The notes: a model not told the origin generated them from the sequence alone. A DNA stretch of 64,000 bases from Candidatus Uhrbacteria bacterium (GCA_020850575.1 JADZEJ010000007.1:1-64000), one strand, 5' to 3'; positions 1 to 8,985 are shown, counted from the first letter of the stretch. Translations and numbers: made by a program.

Positions 1-124
1 AACCGGAGCCTCAACCGGAGCCTCAACCGGAGCCTCAACCGGAGCCTCAACCGGAGCCTCAACCGGAGCCTCAACCGGAGCCTCAACCGGAGCCTCAACC
101 GGAGCCTCAACCGGAGCCTCAACC
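1..124. repeat. 12-bp tandem repeat, 10 copies in window
   Basis: The unit AACCGGAGCCTC is repeated ten times without a mismatch from 1 to 120, followed by the first four bases of an eleventh copy. It continues past the left edge of the window. Read on the minus strand it encodes EAPV in frame with the gene at 1-441, so every copy-number change keeps the frame. Perfect identity between copies points to recent expansion or active slippage. Confidence 0.97.
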
Positions 125-441
125 TCCGCTAAAGAATTATATTCTGCTTGAATCTGAGCTAATTCAGCTTGAACAGTAGCAAGTTCAGTCTGTTTCTCTG
201 CAAGACTCGCTTGAATTGCTTCAAAAGCCGAAGCTAAACTTGGCACAACTTTTACCGCTTCTCCGGTTGATTGAACAGATAAAGAAAGACTTTCAAACTG
301 ATCATAAACCGATCTAAGTTGCGCCGCTTTTTCTTCAAGAGACTTACCAACTTGTTCCTTACTCGTTACTGATTTCGTTTCTTGCGATGAAGCTTCCACT
401 GAAGTTCTCTTCGTTCCTTCAAACTTCGATTGAGCAAACAT
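1..441 (-). CDS. EAPV-repeat protein, partial (C-terminal part outside window)
   Basis: The ATG is at 439-441 and the frame stays open to base 1, so 147 residues are visible and the rest lies beyond the window. Residues 1-40 are Ser/Thr/Lys/Glu-rich. Residues 40-107 are Ala/Glu/Gln/Leu-rich with heptad-like spacing, suggesting a coiled coil. From residue 108 the protein becomes a pure tandem repeat of Glu-Ala-Pro-Val encoded by a 12-bp unit. No signal peptide is visible in the N-terminus. The start is 9 bp downstream of the 66-residue gene at 451-651, so the two are probably co-transcribed. There is no Shine-Dalgarno-like sequence before the ATG. I do not recognise a family. Pro-rich EAPV tracts usually act as stiff spacers, but that is inference. 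Confidence 0.7.
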   Translation of the reverse strand, partial: MFAQSKFEGTKRTSVEASSQETKSVTSKEQVGKSLEEKAAQLRSVYDQFESLSLSVQSTGEAVKVVPSLASAFEAIQASLAEKQTELATVQAELAQIQAEYNSLAEVEAPVEAPVEAPVEAPVEAPVEAPVEAPVEAPVEAPVEAPV

Positions 442-450
442 ATATAAATA

Positions 451-651
451 TTAGAGATTACGTAATTTATCTTTAATCCGTTGAATATCAGCCTCATTTT
501 CTTGTTTATTGACTTCATTATTCAAATCAAGAGCCTTTTTTTTCAAAGAAACAATACCTTTTTGTAAGGTAAGAATTTTATTTCCTAATTCTTTTATTTT
601 CGTTAAAAACTGACCCTTATATGAAGTTGAAGAATGAGAAGTAGAATTCAT
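451..651 (-). CDS. Small coiled-coil protein, 66 aa
   Basis: A 66-residue protein with a Ser/Thr-rich first dozen residues, followed by a highly charged Lys/Glu/Leu/Ile segment from residue 14 to the end with heptad-like hydrophobic spacing. It is likely a single long helix or short coiled coil. It has no Cys, no membrane segment and no signal peptide. It sits 9 bp upstream of the EAPV-repeat gene on the same strand, and that protein is also predicted coiled coil, so the pair may interact (inference). The upstream sequence has only a weak purine stretch as a possible ribosome binding site. I do not recognise the family. Confidence 0.6.
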   Translation of the reverse strand: MNSTSHSSTSYKGQFLTKIKELGNKILTLQKGIVSLKKKALDLNNEVNKQENEADIQRIKDKLRNL

Positions 652-687
652 AAATTATCTTCATAATACATGAAAAACGTATATGTA

Positions 688-716
688 CAAAATAAAACAC
701 CTTCACTATTGAAGGT
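688..716 (-). terminator. Rho-independent terminator after tRNA-Asp
   Basis: The 7-bp stem ACCTTCA/TGAAGGT (699-705 with 710-716) has a 4-nt loop. On the minus strand it is followed by a T-rich run (GTTTTATTTT), just downstream of the tRNA-Asp 3' end. On the plus strand seven T follow, so it could act in both directions. Confidence 0.7.
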
Positions 717-723
717 ATTTTTT

Positions 724-801
724 TGGCGGGTGCGAAGGGATTCGAACCCTCGGTCTTCTCCGTGACAGGGAGACGTGTTAACCGGGCTACACCACGCACC
801 C
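724..801 (-). tRNA. tRNA-Asp (GTC)
   Basis: The minus strand folds as a tRNA. The acceptor GGGTGCG pairs with CGCACCC, and the anticodon stem TCTCC/GGAGA encloses loop CTGTCAC with anticodon GTC. The T arm is GAGGG-TTCGAAT-CCCTT, and the discriminator G is followed by an encoded CCA (724-726). It has its own promoter upstream and a hairpin terminator immediately downstream, so it is a single-gene unit. Confidence 0.95.
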
Positions 802-826
802 ATGCGTGATTCCAATTTGTGGCGAA

Positions 827-855
827 AAAGTACCACGGTTCCTAAAAACTGGCAA
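827..855 (-). promoter_or_regulatory. Promoter of tRNA-Asp
   Basis: On the minus strand TTGCCA (850-855) and TACTTT (827-832) are 17 bp apart. This predicts a start about 20 nt before the tRNA. The tRNA-Val promoter uses the same TTGCCA -35 box. Confidence 0.55.
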
Positions 856-875
856 GATTTCGAATAATCCATCTT

Positions 876-2249
876 TTACGCCTTTTTAACCTCTACGATA
901 AAGTGCCCTTTTTCCTCAACAATATGCGCATATAACATCCCTTTTTTTAACCCAATTTTTGACAAAGAAGCTGGACTAAGTGTTTTTGAAATAAAAACAT
1001 GCGGACAAACTCCCCAAGACAATCGCCATTGACGCGCCAATCTTTCATCCTTCGTCAAAGCATGAATTTGAACCTCAGGACGAAAAGAAGAAAAAGTTCG
1101 TACAAACAAATCATTCGCAGAAACAACAACATGTGACAAATGTAAAGCATCGACCAATAAGCGCGTAGATAAACTGAACGCATGTACTTCATCAGTTGGA
1201 AATGAAACGTTCAAAGGACTCAAATTATCATACGAAGTCGCCTCCATATTCCGAATTGTCTCGCACATAATTTTAACCGAATCAACCGGGTACAAACCGC
1301 CGGCGGTTTCACCAGAAAGCATAACCGCATCGGCATGATCCACAACTGCATTTGCCACATCTGAAACTTCGGCGCGTGTTGGTCGTGGATTACGTTGCAT
1401 GGAATCCAACATTTGGGTTGCGACAATCACGGGTTTTCCAATTTCACGACAAGCGTCAATTAATTGTTTTTGCACGACTGGTACTTCAGCCGCAGGTGTT
1501 TCAATACCCAAATCACCACGTGCAACCATTACTGCGTCAATGAACGGTACTATTTTTCCAAAGTTCTCAAGAGCTTCACGTTTTTCAATCTTCGCAATAA
1601 TGCGTGTATTTTTTCCACCGCGCGTCGTTAATAACAATTTACGTAAACCTTTCACATCCTCAGCCGATCGCACAAAAGACAAAGCGACATAATCAACGCC
1701 AAGTGATGCGCCAAAAATAACGTCATCTCGATCTTTTTTTGATAATGCAGGAATATGTAAAGACGTGCCCGGTAAATTCAAACCTTTATGTGAAAATAAA
1801 GTACCGCCTATAATAACGTCGGTATGAATACGAGCACCGTCAATCTTGCGAACAACGACTTCTAATAATCCATCATCAAACAACAAATGCTCTCCTGATT
1901 TCACGTCATGATGCAAACGATGCAAACTCACCGGAATATCTCCCGGCTTTGGAAAAACGGATGTCGAAAAAATAGCCGATTTTCCAACCACCAACTTGAT
2001 CCCTTCTTTTGGCAAATTCCCGACACGAATCTTCGGTCCCTGCAAATCTTGTAAGATGGTAAATGGTCGACCGAGCTGTTTTCCTGCCGTTTGCAAACGC
2101 TCATACAACCGACGATGATCCGCATGTGTTCCGTGCGAAAAATTTAAACGCGCTACATCCATTCCTGCTTGACCCAATTCGACCATCGTCGAAATGTCAT
2201 GCGAAGATGGACCGATTGTACACACAATTTTTGTTCGTTTTGTTTGCAT
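876..2249 (-). CDS. pyk: Pyruvate kinase
   Basis: Catalyses the last glycolytic step, phosphoenolpyruvate plus ADP to pyruvate plus ATP, in the cytoplasm. The 457-residue protein starts at the ATG at 2247-2249, giving the canonical MQTKRTKIVCTIGPSS N-terminus. An upstream in-frame start would overlap the preceding gene. Visible family features are the ARLNFSHG segment, the catalytic lysine region AKIEKRE, the metal-binding VARGDLGIE, and the long MLDSM...RPTRAEVSDVANAV signature ending in MLSGETA. The C-terminal domain is present but short. It follows the HtrA-like gene by 10 bp. With eno, pgk and gap in the same window it gives most of lower glycolysis. Phosphoglycerate mutase is not seen here. 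Confidence 0.97.
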   Translation of the reverse strand: MQTKRTKIVCTIGPSSHDISTMVELGQAGMDVARLNFSHGTHADHRRLYERLQTAGKQLGRPFTILQDLQGPKIRVGNLPKEGIKLVVGKSAIFSTSVFPKPGDIPVSLHRLHHDVKSGEHLLFDDGLLEVVVRKIDGARIHTDVIIGGTLFSHKGLNLPGTSLHIPALSKKDRDDVIFGASLGVDYVALSFVRSAEDVKGLRKLLLTTRGGKNTRIIAKIEKREALENFGKIVPFIDAVMVARGDLGIETPAAEVPVVQKQLIDACREIGKPVIVATQMLDSMQRNPRPTRAEVSDVANAVVDHADAVMLSGETAGGLYPVDSVKIMCETIRNMEATSYDNLSPLNVSFPTDEVHAFSLSTRLLVDALHLSHVVVSANDLFVRTFSSFRPEVQIHALTKDERLARQWRLSWGVCPHVFISKTLSPASLSKIGLKKGMLYAHIVEEKGHFIVEVKKA

Positions 2250-2259
2250 AGAAAAAAGA

Positions 2260-3402
2260 TTAAGGAACGAATTCAACTAATGAAATATCAAACGACATAG
2301 GAATATCATGACGTAAAATATCAATATGAAGACGATCTCCCACCTGATGCTTTCCGATTAATTGCACTGGCGTATGGACATCATCAATCGAAACACCATC
2401 AATCGCTATAACAACATCTCCTTCACGTAAACCAGCATGATCAGCAGGAGAACCAATAACGATTGCCGGCTCATGCGCTCCAACACCCGATAAAATTTCC
2501 GCACCTCCTTCTTCACGTAATTCATATCGAATGCCCAAAAAAGGACGAATAACACGTCCATATAATTTTACGCTTTCGATACTGCGTAACAATACATCGC
2601 TTGGAAGCGCAAAACCTAAAGATTGACCGTCAATTGCTACCGCAGTATTCATTCCGACAACTTTTCCATAAACATTCAGCAAAGGACCGCCAGAATTGCC
2701 AGGATTGATCGCTGCATCAGTTTGGATAGCTTCTTCCAACATTTCTTCACCAAAATCATCTTCAGCTAAAATACGTCGATTCAATCCAGAAACGACTCCA
2801 CGCGTTACCGTATTTGGAAATTCAGACAATGCATTTCCAACGGCTAAAACCGTTTCTCCAACCCGCAAACGACTACTACTTGCAAAACTTAAAATTGGAA
2901 ACGGAATTCCTCGTGTTGATGAAACCGACAAAAAAGCAATATCCAGAACAGGATCAATTGCCGTAACAGTGGCATCAAAATTCTGACCACCATGCGATAC
3001 GATTGAAATATGATGTTTATTTGCAGGAACATCCGGAATATCTATCACATGTCGATTTGTAACAACCAAACCTTGCTCGGTAACAAAAAAACCGGAGCCG
3101 GAACTCACACGCCTGACCCCATCATGTATTTCAGAAAGATCAGGTTCAGGTAAAGTGTCAAGTAATTGTTTTGGAACAAACTCTTCATCTACCGCAACAT
3201 CCACCGCTACTATGGAAGGCTGAACGGCAGACACAACATCAGGGATATCTGGTGGCATAGAAACAACAAGAGGTGGTGCCTGCACAGAAGCCACCGATGG
3301 TGTTTGCCTAACATTATATGCGACCAAAAAAGCAATAAGTGCGGATACCGTCGCGCAAATAGCCAGTTGGGATGCAAATAAAAAAACACGACGATCCTCC
3401 AT
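2260..3402 (-). CDS. HtrA/DegP-like serine protease with PDZ domain
   Basis: Membrane-anchored trypsin-fold quality-control protease, predicted to act outside the membrane on misfolded or surface proteins. Residues 8-29 form the single N-terminal anchor, followed by a Pro/Val-rich stalk. The catalytic triad is complete: His118 (VTNRHVI), Asp154 (DPVLDIA) and Ser237 (NPGNSGGPL). One PDZ domain fills about 285-375, with a degraded carboxylate-binding loop (FLGIRYE) and the GSPADHAGLREGDVV core. The length of 380 fits single-PDZ HtrA proteins. The gene lies 18 bp after nrdR but has its own extended -10 six bases before the ATG. It probably reads through into pyk. Confidence 0.93.
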   Translation of the reverse strand: MEDRRVFLFASQLAICATVSALIAFLVAYNVRQTPSVASVQAPPLVVSMPPDIPDVVSAVQPSIVAVDVAVDEEFVPKQLLDTLPEPDLSEIHDGVRRVSSGSGFFVTEQGLVVTNRHVIDIPDVPANKHHISIVSHGGQNFDATVTAIDPVLDIAFLSVSSTRGIPFPILSFASSSRLRVGETVLAVGNALSEFPNTVTRGVVSGLNRRILAEDDFGEEMLEEAIQTDAAINPGNSGGPLLNVYGKVVGMNTAVAIDGQSLGFALPSDVLLRSIESVKLYGRVIRPFLGIRYELREEGGAEILSGVGAHEPAIVIGSPADHAGLREGDVVIAIDGVSIDDVHTPVQLIGKHQVGDRLHIDILRHDIPMSFDISLVEFVP

Positions 3403-3408
3403 ACGAAC

Positions 3409-3417
3409 AGTATAACA
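3409..3417 (-). promoter_or_regulatory. Extended -10 promoter of the htrA-like gene (leaderless)
   Basis: TG-T-TATACT ends six bases before the ATG at 3400-3402, with no recognisable -35. A start 6-7 nt downstream of the -10 falls on the ATG itself, predicting a leaderless mRNA. Confidence 0.55.
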
Positions 3418-3420
3418 TTT

Positions 3421-3894
3421 TTAACGTGTTCTTTTATTACCTTTAGATAAACCAAGTGCTTCTAACTCTTTTGAAAAAGAAGCAACGTCTTCAAACTGTC
3501 GATAAACCGATGCAAACCGAATAAAAGCCACATTATCAAACGTCCTTAAACGCTCCATAACAACATCCCCTAATTGCATACTAGTCACTTCAGATGTCTT
3601 TAATCTCTGAATATCTCGTTCAATGGCGGAAGAAAGGCTACGAAACGAGCTTTCCGTAAATGGGCGTTTTTCAAGCGAATGTCGCAAACCCCGTTCAATT
3701 TTAGCTCGATCATATGGTTCACGACGTCCATTTCGTTTAATCACCGTAATATCAAGCAATTCCACCGCTTCACTTGTTGAAAATCGATAATTACAAGACA
3801 CACACTCGCGTCTGCGTCTTACCCCATCACCTTCAGGATATAAACGAGAGTCAATAACTTTTGTCTCTTCATGATTGCATACCGGACAAAACAT
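3421..3894 (-). CDS. nrdR: Transcriptional repressor NrdR
   Basis: Regulates ribonucleotide reductase genes by sensing (d)ATP. The 157-residue length is normal. The N-terminal zinc ribbon has Cys3, Cys6, Cys31 and Cys34 (MFCPVCNHEE, CVSCNYRF) with the basic GVRRRREC stretch used for DNA binding. An ATP-cone domain follows from about residue 46 (ITVIKRNGRREPYDRAKI) to about 136, with FIRFASVYR near its end. It lies 7 bp downstream of ftsZ and is probably co-transcribed with it. No reductase gene lies in this window. Confidence 0.97.
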   Translation of the reverse strand: MFCPVCNHEETKVIDSRLYPEGDGVRRRRECVSCNYRFSTSEAVELLDITVIKRNGRREPYDRAKIERGLRHSLEKRPFTESSFRSLSSAIERDIQRLKTSEVTSMQLGDVVMERLRTFDNVAFIRFASVYRQFEDVASFSKELEALGLSKGNKRTR

Positions 3895-3901
3895 ACCGGA
3901 G

Positions 3902-5416
3902 TTACATCATTTTTCGACGAATAAAAGCTGGTATTTCCAATTCTTCCTCATCAGATTTCACTGCCGAGCGATTGCTCATCACGGTTGGTGTTGGTCTTTG
4001 TGTTGAAGTCGGAGCATATTGCGGGGCTTGAACATGTGGTTGCCGCGCTGCTGGCGCAGGAGTTGGCGCAGAATGAGGTTCTGGTAAGACATCCGATTCC
4101 ACTTCATCATCAACGTCTTTTTCATATTCATCTTTTTGAAATACCTGTTGTTGCGGCGTCTGAGTCTGTACTTGAGCGGGTGTCATAGTCGCACTCATAC
4201 GAGAATTCAAAGATGCATGATACGCTTCTTGCGCTGATATTCCTTGATTGACACTGCGCTCTGTTGAAACATTTTGGCGTACAGTCGGTTGTTGTTGAAC
4301 GGAACGTGATGCGGCAAATGAAACAGATTCAAGCGGTTCCGCGGGACGAAAAGGGGCTTGATAAGATGGAGCTTGGTATGCTGAAGGTTGATGCACTGGA
4401 GCCGATGTCGTATTTGAATGCAAAACTCCTGAACCAATACCACTTTTCTTTGGTCCACCACTACGTCCATCAAAACCGGTTGCTACAACCGTAACTTTCA
4501 CCTCGTCTTTCATCGCTTCATCAATAATTGCTCCAAAAATAATTTTTGCCGTTGTATCAGCCGATTGCGTAATTACCTTGGCCGCTTCAGACACTTCATA
4601 CATTCCCAAATTAGAACCGCCAGTAATCGTAAACAAAATACCTTTTGCACCATCAATCGAGACTTCAAGCAAAGGTGATGCAATGGCAGCCTTCGCTGCT
4701 TCTGCGGATCGATTTTCTCCACTGCCGCGTCCGATACCCATTAAAGCCGAGCCTCGATTCGCCATAATCGATCTCACGTCTGCGAAATCAACATTAATCA
4801 AACCTGGAACAGTAATCAGTTCTGAAATACCTTGCACACCCTGACGTAATACATCATCAACAATTTCAAACGCATCCAGCAAAGATGTTTTACGATCAAT
4901 AATTTGCAATACACGATCATTCGGAATGGTAATAATCGTATCAACAACATCACAAAAACGATCATACGCTGCATCAGCAACCACTTTTCTTTGCTGACCT
5001 TCAAAAATAAATGGACGAGTAACAACCGCAACCGTTAATGCTCCCATTTCTTTCGCAATTTCAGCTACTTTCGGACCTGCACCTGAGCCTGTACCTCCAC
5101 CCAAACCACACGTAATAAAAACCATATCCGCTCCTTTGAGAGCTTCACGAATTTCATTTTGACTCTCTTCGGCAGCACGTGAACCGATCTCAGGATCCAT
5201 ACCGGCACCTAAACCACGTGTAACTGTCTTTCCAATATGAAGTTTTACTGCAGCTTGAGAATAATGCAAAGCCTGGACATCCGTATTCATGGCAATAAAT
5301 TGCACACCACGAATTTTAGATGCGACCATTCTATTAACGGCGGATCCACCAGAACCGCCAATGCCAACAACTTTAATATTAGCAAAAGTTTCAATTTCAG
5401 GTCTGATTTCAGCCAT
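3902..5416 (-). CDS. ftsZ: Cell division protein FtsZ
   Basis: Tubulin-like GTPase forming the cytokinetic ring. The GTPase signature GGGTGSGAG begins at residue 106, the N-terminal nucleotide loop [13 protein letters not shown] is at 18-30, and the T7-loop region ([10 protein letters not shown]) is present. The GTPase body ends near residue 325. A roughly 160-residue Gln/Pro/Ser-rich linker follows, then a conserved tail ([12 protein letters not shown]) for binding FtsA. At 504 residues it is longer than the usual 380-400, entirely through the linker. It lies downstream of ftsA with a 100-bp gap that contains an inverted repeat (GACTCA at 5435-5440, TGAGTC at 5466-5471). A separate promoter there is possible but none is convincing. 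Confidence 0.98.
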   Translation of the reverse strand: MAEIRPEIETFANIKVVGIGGSGGSAVNRMVASKIRGVQFIAMNTDVQALHYSQAAVKLHIGKTVTRGLGAGMDPEIGSRAAEESQNEIREALKGADMVFITCGLGGGTGSGAGPKVAEIAKEMGALTVAVVTRPFIFEGQQRKVVADAAYDRFCDVVDTIITIPNDRVLQIIDRKTSLLDAFEIVDDVLRQGVQGISELITVPGLINVDFADVRSIMANRGSALMGIGRGSGENRSAEAAKAAIASPLLEVSIDGAKGILFTITGGSNLGMYEVSEAAKVITQSADTTAKIIFGAIIDEAMKDEVKVTVVATGFDGRSGGPKKSGIGSGVLHSNTTSAPVHQPSAYQAPSYQAPFRPAEPLESVSFAASRSVQQQPTVRQNVSTERSVNQGISAQEAYHASLNSRMSATMTPAQVQTQTPQQQVFQKDEYEKDVDDEVESDVLPEPHSAPTPAPAARQPHVQAPQYAPTSTQRPTPTVMSNRSAVKSDEEELEIPAFIRRKMM

Positions 5417-5516
5417 AATAATGAATACGATAATGACTCATAATCCGCTTTATTAAGCCACAATTTGAGTCTTCAAAAGAAGCATACCGAAGCTCTTTCA
5501 GTGCGTCAAGTAACTA

Positions 5517-6797
5517 TTATGGAATGAATGATTTAAAAATTTTCTTTAACGGATTTCCAATTTTTCCTAAAAGTTCCCCTCCTTTACTCGCTACCGATTT
5601 AACATTCCCATACATCGGTACTCCATCCGCCGCACGACGTTCATGTTCAAACTGCCACTGAACCAAACCTAAAGAAGTACTAAAAGCAGAATCCTGAATC
5701 ATTTCAGGTAAAGAACTGGAAATATGACACACGCCATGCGAACAAGGTAAGCGCATAATTTTTTTCCCAACTTCTATCATCCCTGGTAACTTTGCGCCGC
5801 CTCCCGTTAAAACGATACCGGATGGAAGCAACCCTTCTCGATCGATTTTTCTCAATTCAATTACTACTTTTTCAAACATCTCTTCAACACGTGCTTCAAT
5901 AATATCTGCCACTAAACGAAATGAAACTTCTTCACTTGTATCGCCGCCGTAATCAATCAAATCAAAAACACCTGATCGTTTAGGAACAGACTCAGCAAAT
6001 GCAGTTCCATGAACACGTTTTATTTTTTCAGCTGTTTCCAAAGAAACGCGCAAACCGATCGCTAAATCATTTGTGATATGATCTGCTCCGATTGGAATCG
6101 TCACCGCACGTAATAATTCTCCATTTTCATAAACTGAAACACCGGTTGTTGCTCCACCGATAGTTACTACACAAACACCAAGCTCACGTTGTCGTGCTGT
6201 CGTAATCGCTTCACCGGAAGCTAAAGGCGCATACACAAGCTCCGTAATATCAAGACCAGTGCGGAATACGGCACGCGTAAAATTACGTACATGACTCGAC
6301 AAACCCTGAACAATTAATGCATCAACTTCCAACCGAATCCCTTGCATACCTACAGGATCCTTTATTCCGGATTGACCATCAATACTAAAACTACGCGGTA
6401 AAACATGTAAAATTTCTTGATTTGCAGGATTAACAAATGTTTTCGCAGCTTCAATTGCACGAGCAACATCTTCCGCACGAATATCACCATCCGTACGTGA
6501 AACTCCAATAACACCCCGAGCATCTTGAGAAGTTATATATGTTCCACCAATACCAACTGCGGCTTCAACCAATGGCTCGCCAATAACACGCTCAGCCTGT
6601 TCGAGGCAGCTTGAAATAGCGGAAACAGTGTCTTCAATCGAACTCACACTCCCTTTTGAAACGCCTTGAGATGCTACCTCGGCGCCACCAACGATATTCA
6701 AAGACAACCGCCGATCTTGACCGACAGAAACTTTTCCTGCAGCAAGTCGAATGGCAGTTGTACCGACATCAAGACCTATGAGTAATCGTTCTTTCAT
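5517..6797 (-). CDS. ftsA: Cell division protein FtsA
   Basis: Actin-fold ATPase that tethers FtsZ to the membrane. The phosphate-1 motif GLDVGTTAIRLAAG is at residues 8-21, SHVRNFTRAVF marks the 1C domain, and VLTGGGAKLPG near 335 is the adenosine-binding motif. The C-terminus is a short amphipathic basic helix (NPLKKIFKSFIP), the expected membrane anchor. The 426-residue length is normal. The start codon overlaps the dgkA stop as ATGA, so translation is probably coupled. Gene order ybeY-dgkA-ftsA-ftsZ joins wall-lipid recycling to division. Confidence 0.97.
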   Translation of the reverse strand: MKERLLIGLDVGTTAIRLAAGKVSVGQDRRLSLNIVGGAEVASQGVSKGSVSSIEDTVSAISSCLEQAERVIGEPLVEAAVGIGGTYITSQDARGVIGVSRTDGDIRAEDVARAIEAAKTFVNPANQEILHVLPRSFSIDGQSGIKDPVGMQGIRLEVDALIVQGLSSHVRNFTRAVFRTGLDITELVYAPLASGEAITTARQRELGVCVVTIGGATTGVSVYENGELLRAVTIPIGADHITNDLAIGLRVSLETAEKIKRVHGTAFAESVPKRSGVFDLIDYGGDTSEEVSFRLVADIIEARVEEMFEKVVIELRKIDREGLLPSGIVLTGGGAKLPGMIEVGKKIMRLPCSHGVCHISSSLPEMIQDSAFSTSLGLVQWQFEHERRAADGVPMYGNVKSVASKGGELLGKIGNPLKKIFKSFIP

Positions 6798-7171
6798 ACA
6801 CGACCTAAAACAATGTGTACATATGGAGCTAAAATTAACGCTCCGATAACCGCGGCGAACGCTGCGGCAACCAAAACTGCCGCAGCCATCAAATCCTTAA
6901 TTTCTTTCACATAAGAATGAAGCCGAGGTTTCACTAAATCTACTAAACGTTCGACCATGCTGTTTACTAATTCTAACACAAGCATCGTAGCCGTGACCAT
7001 AAGCAATAAAATGCGTTCCCAGCTCTCAAGTGGAAGTACGGTTATTGCAATACAAACAACTAATGTTGCGGCAACTAGTATACGAAAACTCCGTTCATCA
7101 CGAAAAGCAGTGAGAAGACCATCCCAAGCATGTGAAAAACTTTTTCCGATTTCTATCAAGGCTTTGTTCAT
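6794..7171 (-). CDS. dgkA: DgkA-type lipid kinase (undecaprenol or diacylglycerol kinase)
   Basis: Small integral-membrane kinase with three hydrophobic segments (about residues 31-48, 52-72 and 93-118). The family signature appears as ELVNSMVERLVD followed by KEIKDLMAAAVL. These supply the catalytic Glu and the Asn/Glu metal ligands. In Gram-positive-like bacteria this family phosphorylates undecaprenol for wall synthesis. That is the likelier role here, beside ftsA and with murA and rodA in the window, but substrate choice cannot be read from sequence. It starts inside the ybeY stop (ATGA) and ends in TGA overlapping the ftsA start. Confidence 0.92.
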   Translation of the reverse strand: MNKALIEIGKSFSHAWDGLLTAFRDERSFRILVAATLVVCIAITVLPLESWERILLLMVTATMLVLELVNSMVERLVDLVKPRLHSYVKEIKDLMAAAVLVAAAFAAVIGALILAPYVHIVLGRV

Positions 7172-7599
7172 ACAAGAAGCGTCTTAGCAAGTACTTTTTC
7201 TTGAAGAGTAAACATTTCTATCTCCGTTTCATCTGTTGCGTGATCATAACCCAGTAAATGAAGCATCCCATGAATAACAACACGTACTATTTCTTCTTCT
7301 ATAGGTATGCCGCGACGAGCTGCTTCTCCACGCACATAAGATACTGAAACAAAAATATCTCCCCAACTCTGTCGAATACCGGGCACTTCTGGTTCTGAAA
7401 AAGAAAGTACGTCAGTAGCTCTATCTTGGTTTCGATATTGTTTATTCAAACTGCGCATCTTTGTATCGGAAACGAAAGTAACCGTAACCGATCCTTTTAC
7501 GTGTTTTTTTGCTAAACGAATTGTTGTTTGACAAGCTCGTTGAAGCAATTCCCGTCCAACACGTAAGGGCAAGCGCCCAATTAGTACTATTTCAAGCAT
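7168..7599 (-). CDS. ybeY: Endoribonuclease YbeY
   Basis: Zinc-dependent single-strand endoribonuclease used in 16S rRNA 3'-end maturation and ribosome quality control. The metal site H-x3-H-x5-H is complete: His110, His114 and His120 in VIHGMLHLLGYDH. The upstream ATDVLSFSEP motif at residues 61-70 is also canonical. The length of 143 is normal. It ends in TGA overlapping the dgkA start and begins 5 bp after the stop of the FN3 protein gene. It is therefore the first housekeeping gene after the surface island. Confidence 0.97.
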   Translation of the reverse strand: MLEIVLIGRLPLRVGRELLQRACQTTIRLAKKHVKGSVTVTFVSDTKMRSLNKQYRNQDRATDVLSFSEPEVPGIRQSWGDIFVSVSYVRGEAARRGIPIEEEIVRVVIHGMLHLLGYDHATDETEIEMFTLQEKVLAKTLLV

Positions 7600-7604
7600 G
7601 TGAA

Positions 7605-8975
7605 TTATGGAGAAACGCTTCCCGATTCAGTACTTGTTGTGAAGTTAACTGCTTCCGGCTGCGAAATTACACTTGTTGTAGTTGCTGCCGGTTCTGTTGA
7701 AGTAACTGCTTCAGGCTGTGAAATAACCCCTGTCGTAGTAGCCGCAGGTTCAAATGGCAATGGTTCTGCTGACACCACATTTGGTGCCAATTGCGGCAAA
7801 CCACGTAACTCCAACGAGTTCATCATGAGTGAAAACAAAGTTTGATAATTAATAAATGGTTCACCTTCTAACACGTAATTGAAGACAAAAATTTTATCAC
7901 CCCATGGTAGATAACGTGTTAATAAATCGGCTCCAATAATACCTTCATATCCACGCTTGGTTCTGTATTTCAATACATGTTCAGCCTTAACATTTGGATT
8001 TTTTTGCAAATACCAATCCAAAATTGCTAATTGTTTCGGATTATCTTCGACTGATATTTCAAAATGTTCTTTTCCGGCTGTTTTTACACTCGCTTTACTT
8101 CCATCTTTGATCGTCAAAGTAAATATCCAGTCATTTGGCAATTGAAAAGAATAGCCGATACTTGCATCAACTTGCTTCACAAGTTTTGCGTCCAATAATC
8201 GAGCTGGAGCACGTCCATTTGGATTATATAAATGAAAAGCTTCATTCCCATCCAAAAAACCATCATTGTCGGTATCTGGATTCTTCGGATCTGAATGAAG
8301 TAATGCTTCTTCAAGATCAGTTAATCCGTCAGAGTCAGTATCCAATCCGGCAGGAGGTAATTTTGGAGCCGGAGGTGCTGGCGGCGGCAATGATTGAATC
8401 GTCACTGCGACTTCTATGGTTACTGGCGATTCCCCGCCTGAATTACGAGCGCTTACTCGATAACGATAGTTTTTTCCTGCTTGAACTGATGCATCGATGT
8501 ACGATGTGCTATTCGGAGGTAGGCTGGTCAAATCAACAAAAGTTCCATCGTTTTCAGCACGTTCAATACGAAATCCGGACTCGGATGAAGCATTATCGAC
8601 CCACATCAAACTCGCAGTCTGAGGATTAGTCGACGTAACCGTCAAATTTGTAGGGGCTTCAGGCGCTACAACAGGAGGCGGAACATCCGGAGGTTTCTGT
8701 GTAACCGGCGGTTGAATGACCGGCTTCGGAAAAAGCGTATCTCGAAAGAAATAAACTCCAACACCACCCGCAATCAAAAATAATACTAGAACTCCGATCA
8801 CAATGAAAACACCGTGACGCGCCGGGGGATGCGTTAAACCTTCTGTTTTTTTTGTAGGGTCTGGAATTTTTGCTTTTAAGGCAGCACCATAAAAAGCCTC
8901 GGGGATCACATGAATCTCAGGCTCTGTCGTAACAGTCTGAGATGATTGTACATTTAGTAAAGGTGCTTCGGCCAT
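7605..8975 (-). CDS. Membrane-anchored FN3 / thrombospondin type 3 repeat surface protein
   Basis: A 456-residue type II-like anchored protein. A cytoplasmic tail of about 53 residues precedes one membrane helix (54-75). Then come a Pro-rich stalk, a fibronectin type III domain (about 104-193, starting APTNLTVTST and ending in a VTIEVAV strand) and two thrombospondin type 3-like calcium loops (DTDSDGLTD, DTDNDGFLD) near 212-245. An alpha/beta domain follows (about 255-395), then a Thr/Ser/Pro-rich tail with a duplicated 19-residue unit. It is paralogous in layout to the next gene upstream (8986-10101). It probably displays calcium-stabilised domains at the cell surface. The ligand is unknown. 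Confidence 0.88.
   Translation of the reverse strand: MAEAPLLNVQSSQTVTTEPEIHVIPEAFYGAALKAKIPDPTKKTEGLTHPPARHGVFIVIGVLVLFLIAGGVGVYFFRDTLFPKPVIQPPVTQKPPDVPPPVVAPEAPTNLTVTSTNPQTASLMWVDNASSESGFRIERAENDGTFVDLTSLPPNSTSYIDASVQAGKNYRYRVSARNSGGESPVTIEVAVTIQSLPPPAPPAPKLPPAGLDTDSDGLTDLEEALLHSDPKNPDTDNDGFLDGNEAFHLYNPNGRAPARLLDAKLVKQVDASIGYSFQLPNDWIFTLTIKDGSKASVKTAGKEHFEISVEDNPKQLAILDWYLQKNPNVKAEHVLKYRTKRGYEGIIGADLLTRYLPWGDKIFVFNYVLEGEPFINYQTLFSLMMNSLELRGLPQLAPNVVSAEPLPFEPAATTTGVISQPEAVTSTEPAATTTSVISQPEAVNFTTSTESGSVSP
7647..7760. repeat. 57-bp imperfect tandem duplication
   Basis: Two adjacent copies with period 57 encode a 19-residue unit beginning EPAATTT near the C-terminus of the FN3 protein. The copies differ at several third positions and one non-synonymous site (TTTG versus TTTS), so the duplication is not brand new. 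Confidence 0.8.
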
Positions 8976-8985
8976 ATGAAAAATA

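Noticed and set aside
1-124. CRISPR-like array from repeated 12-bp units
   Set aside because: There are no spacers and the unit is only 12 bp and lies in frame within a coding region; it is a protein repeat.
6794-7170. TGA recoded as an amino acid, as in Gracilibacteria
   Set aside because: dgkA and ybeY end with TGA inside ATGA overlaps at family-typical lengths, so TGA is a stop here.
8135-8629. Plus-strand open frame of 164 codons opposite the FN3 protein
   Set aside because: The minus strand shows FN3 and calcium-loop domains. The plus frame has unusual composition and no motif.
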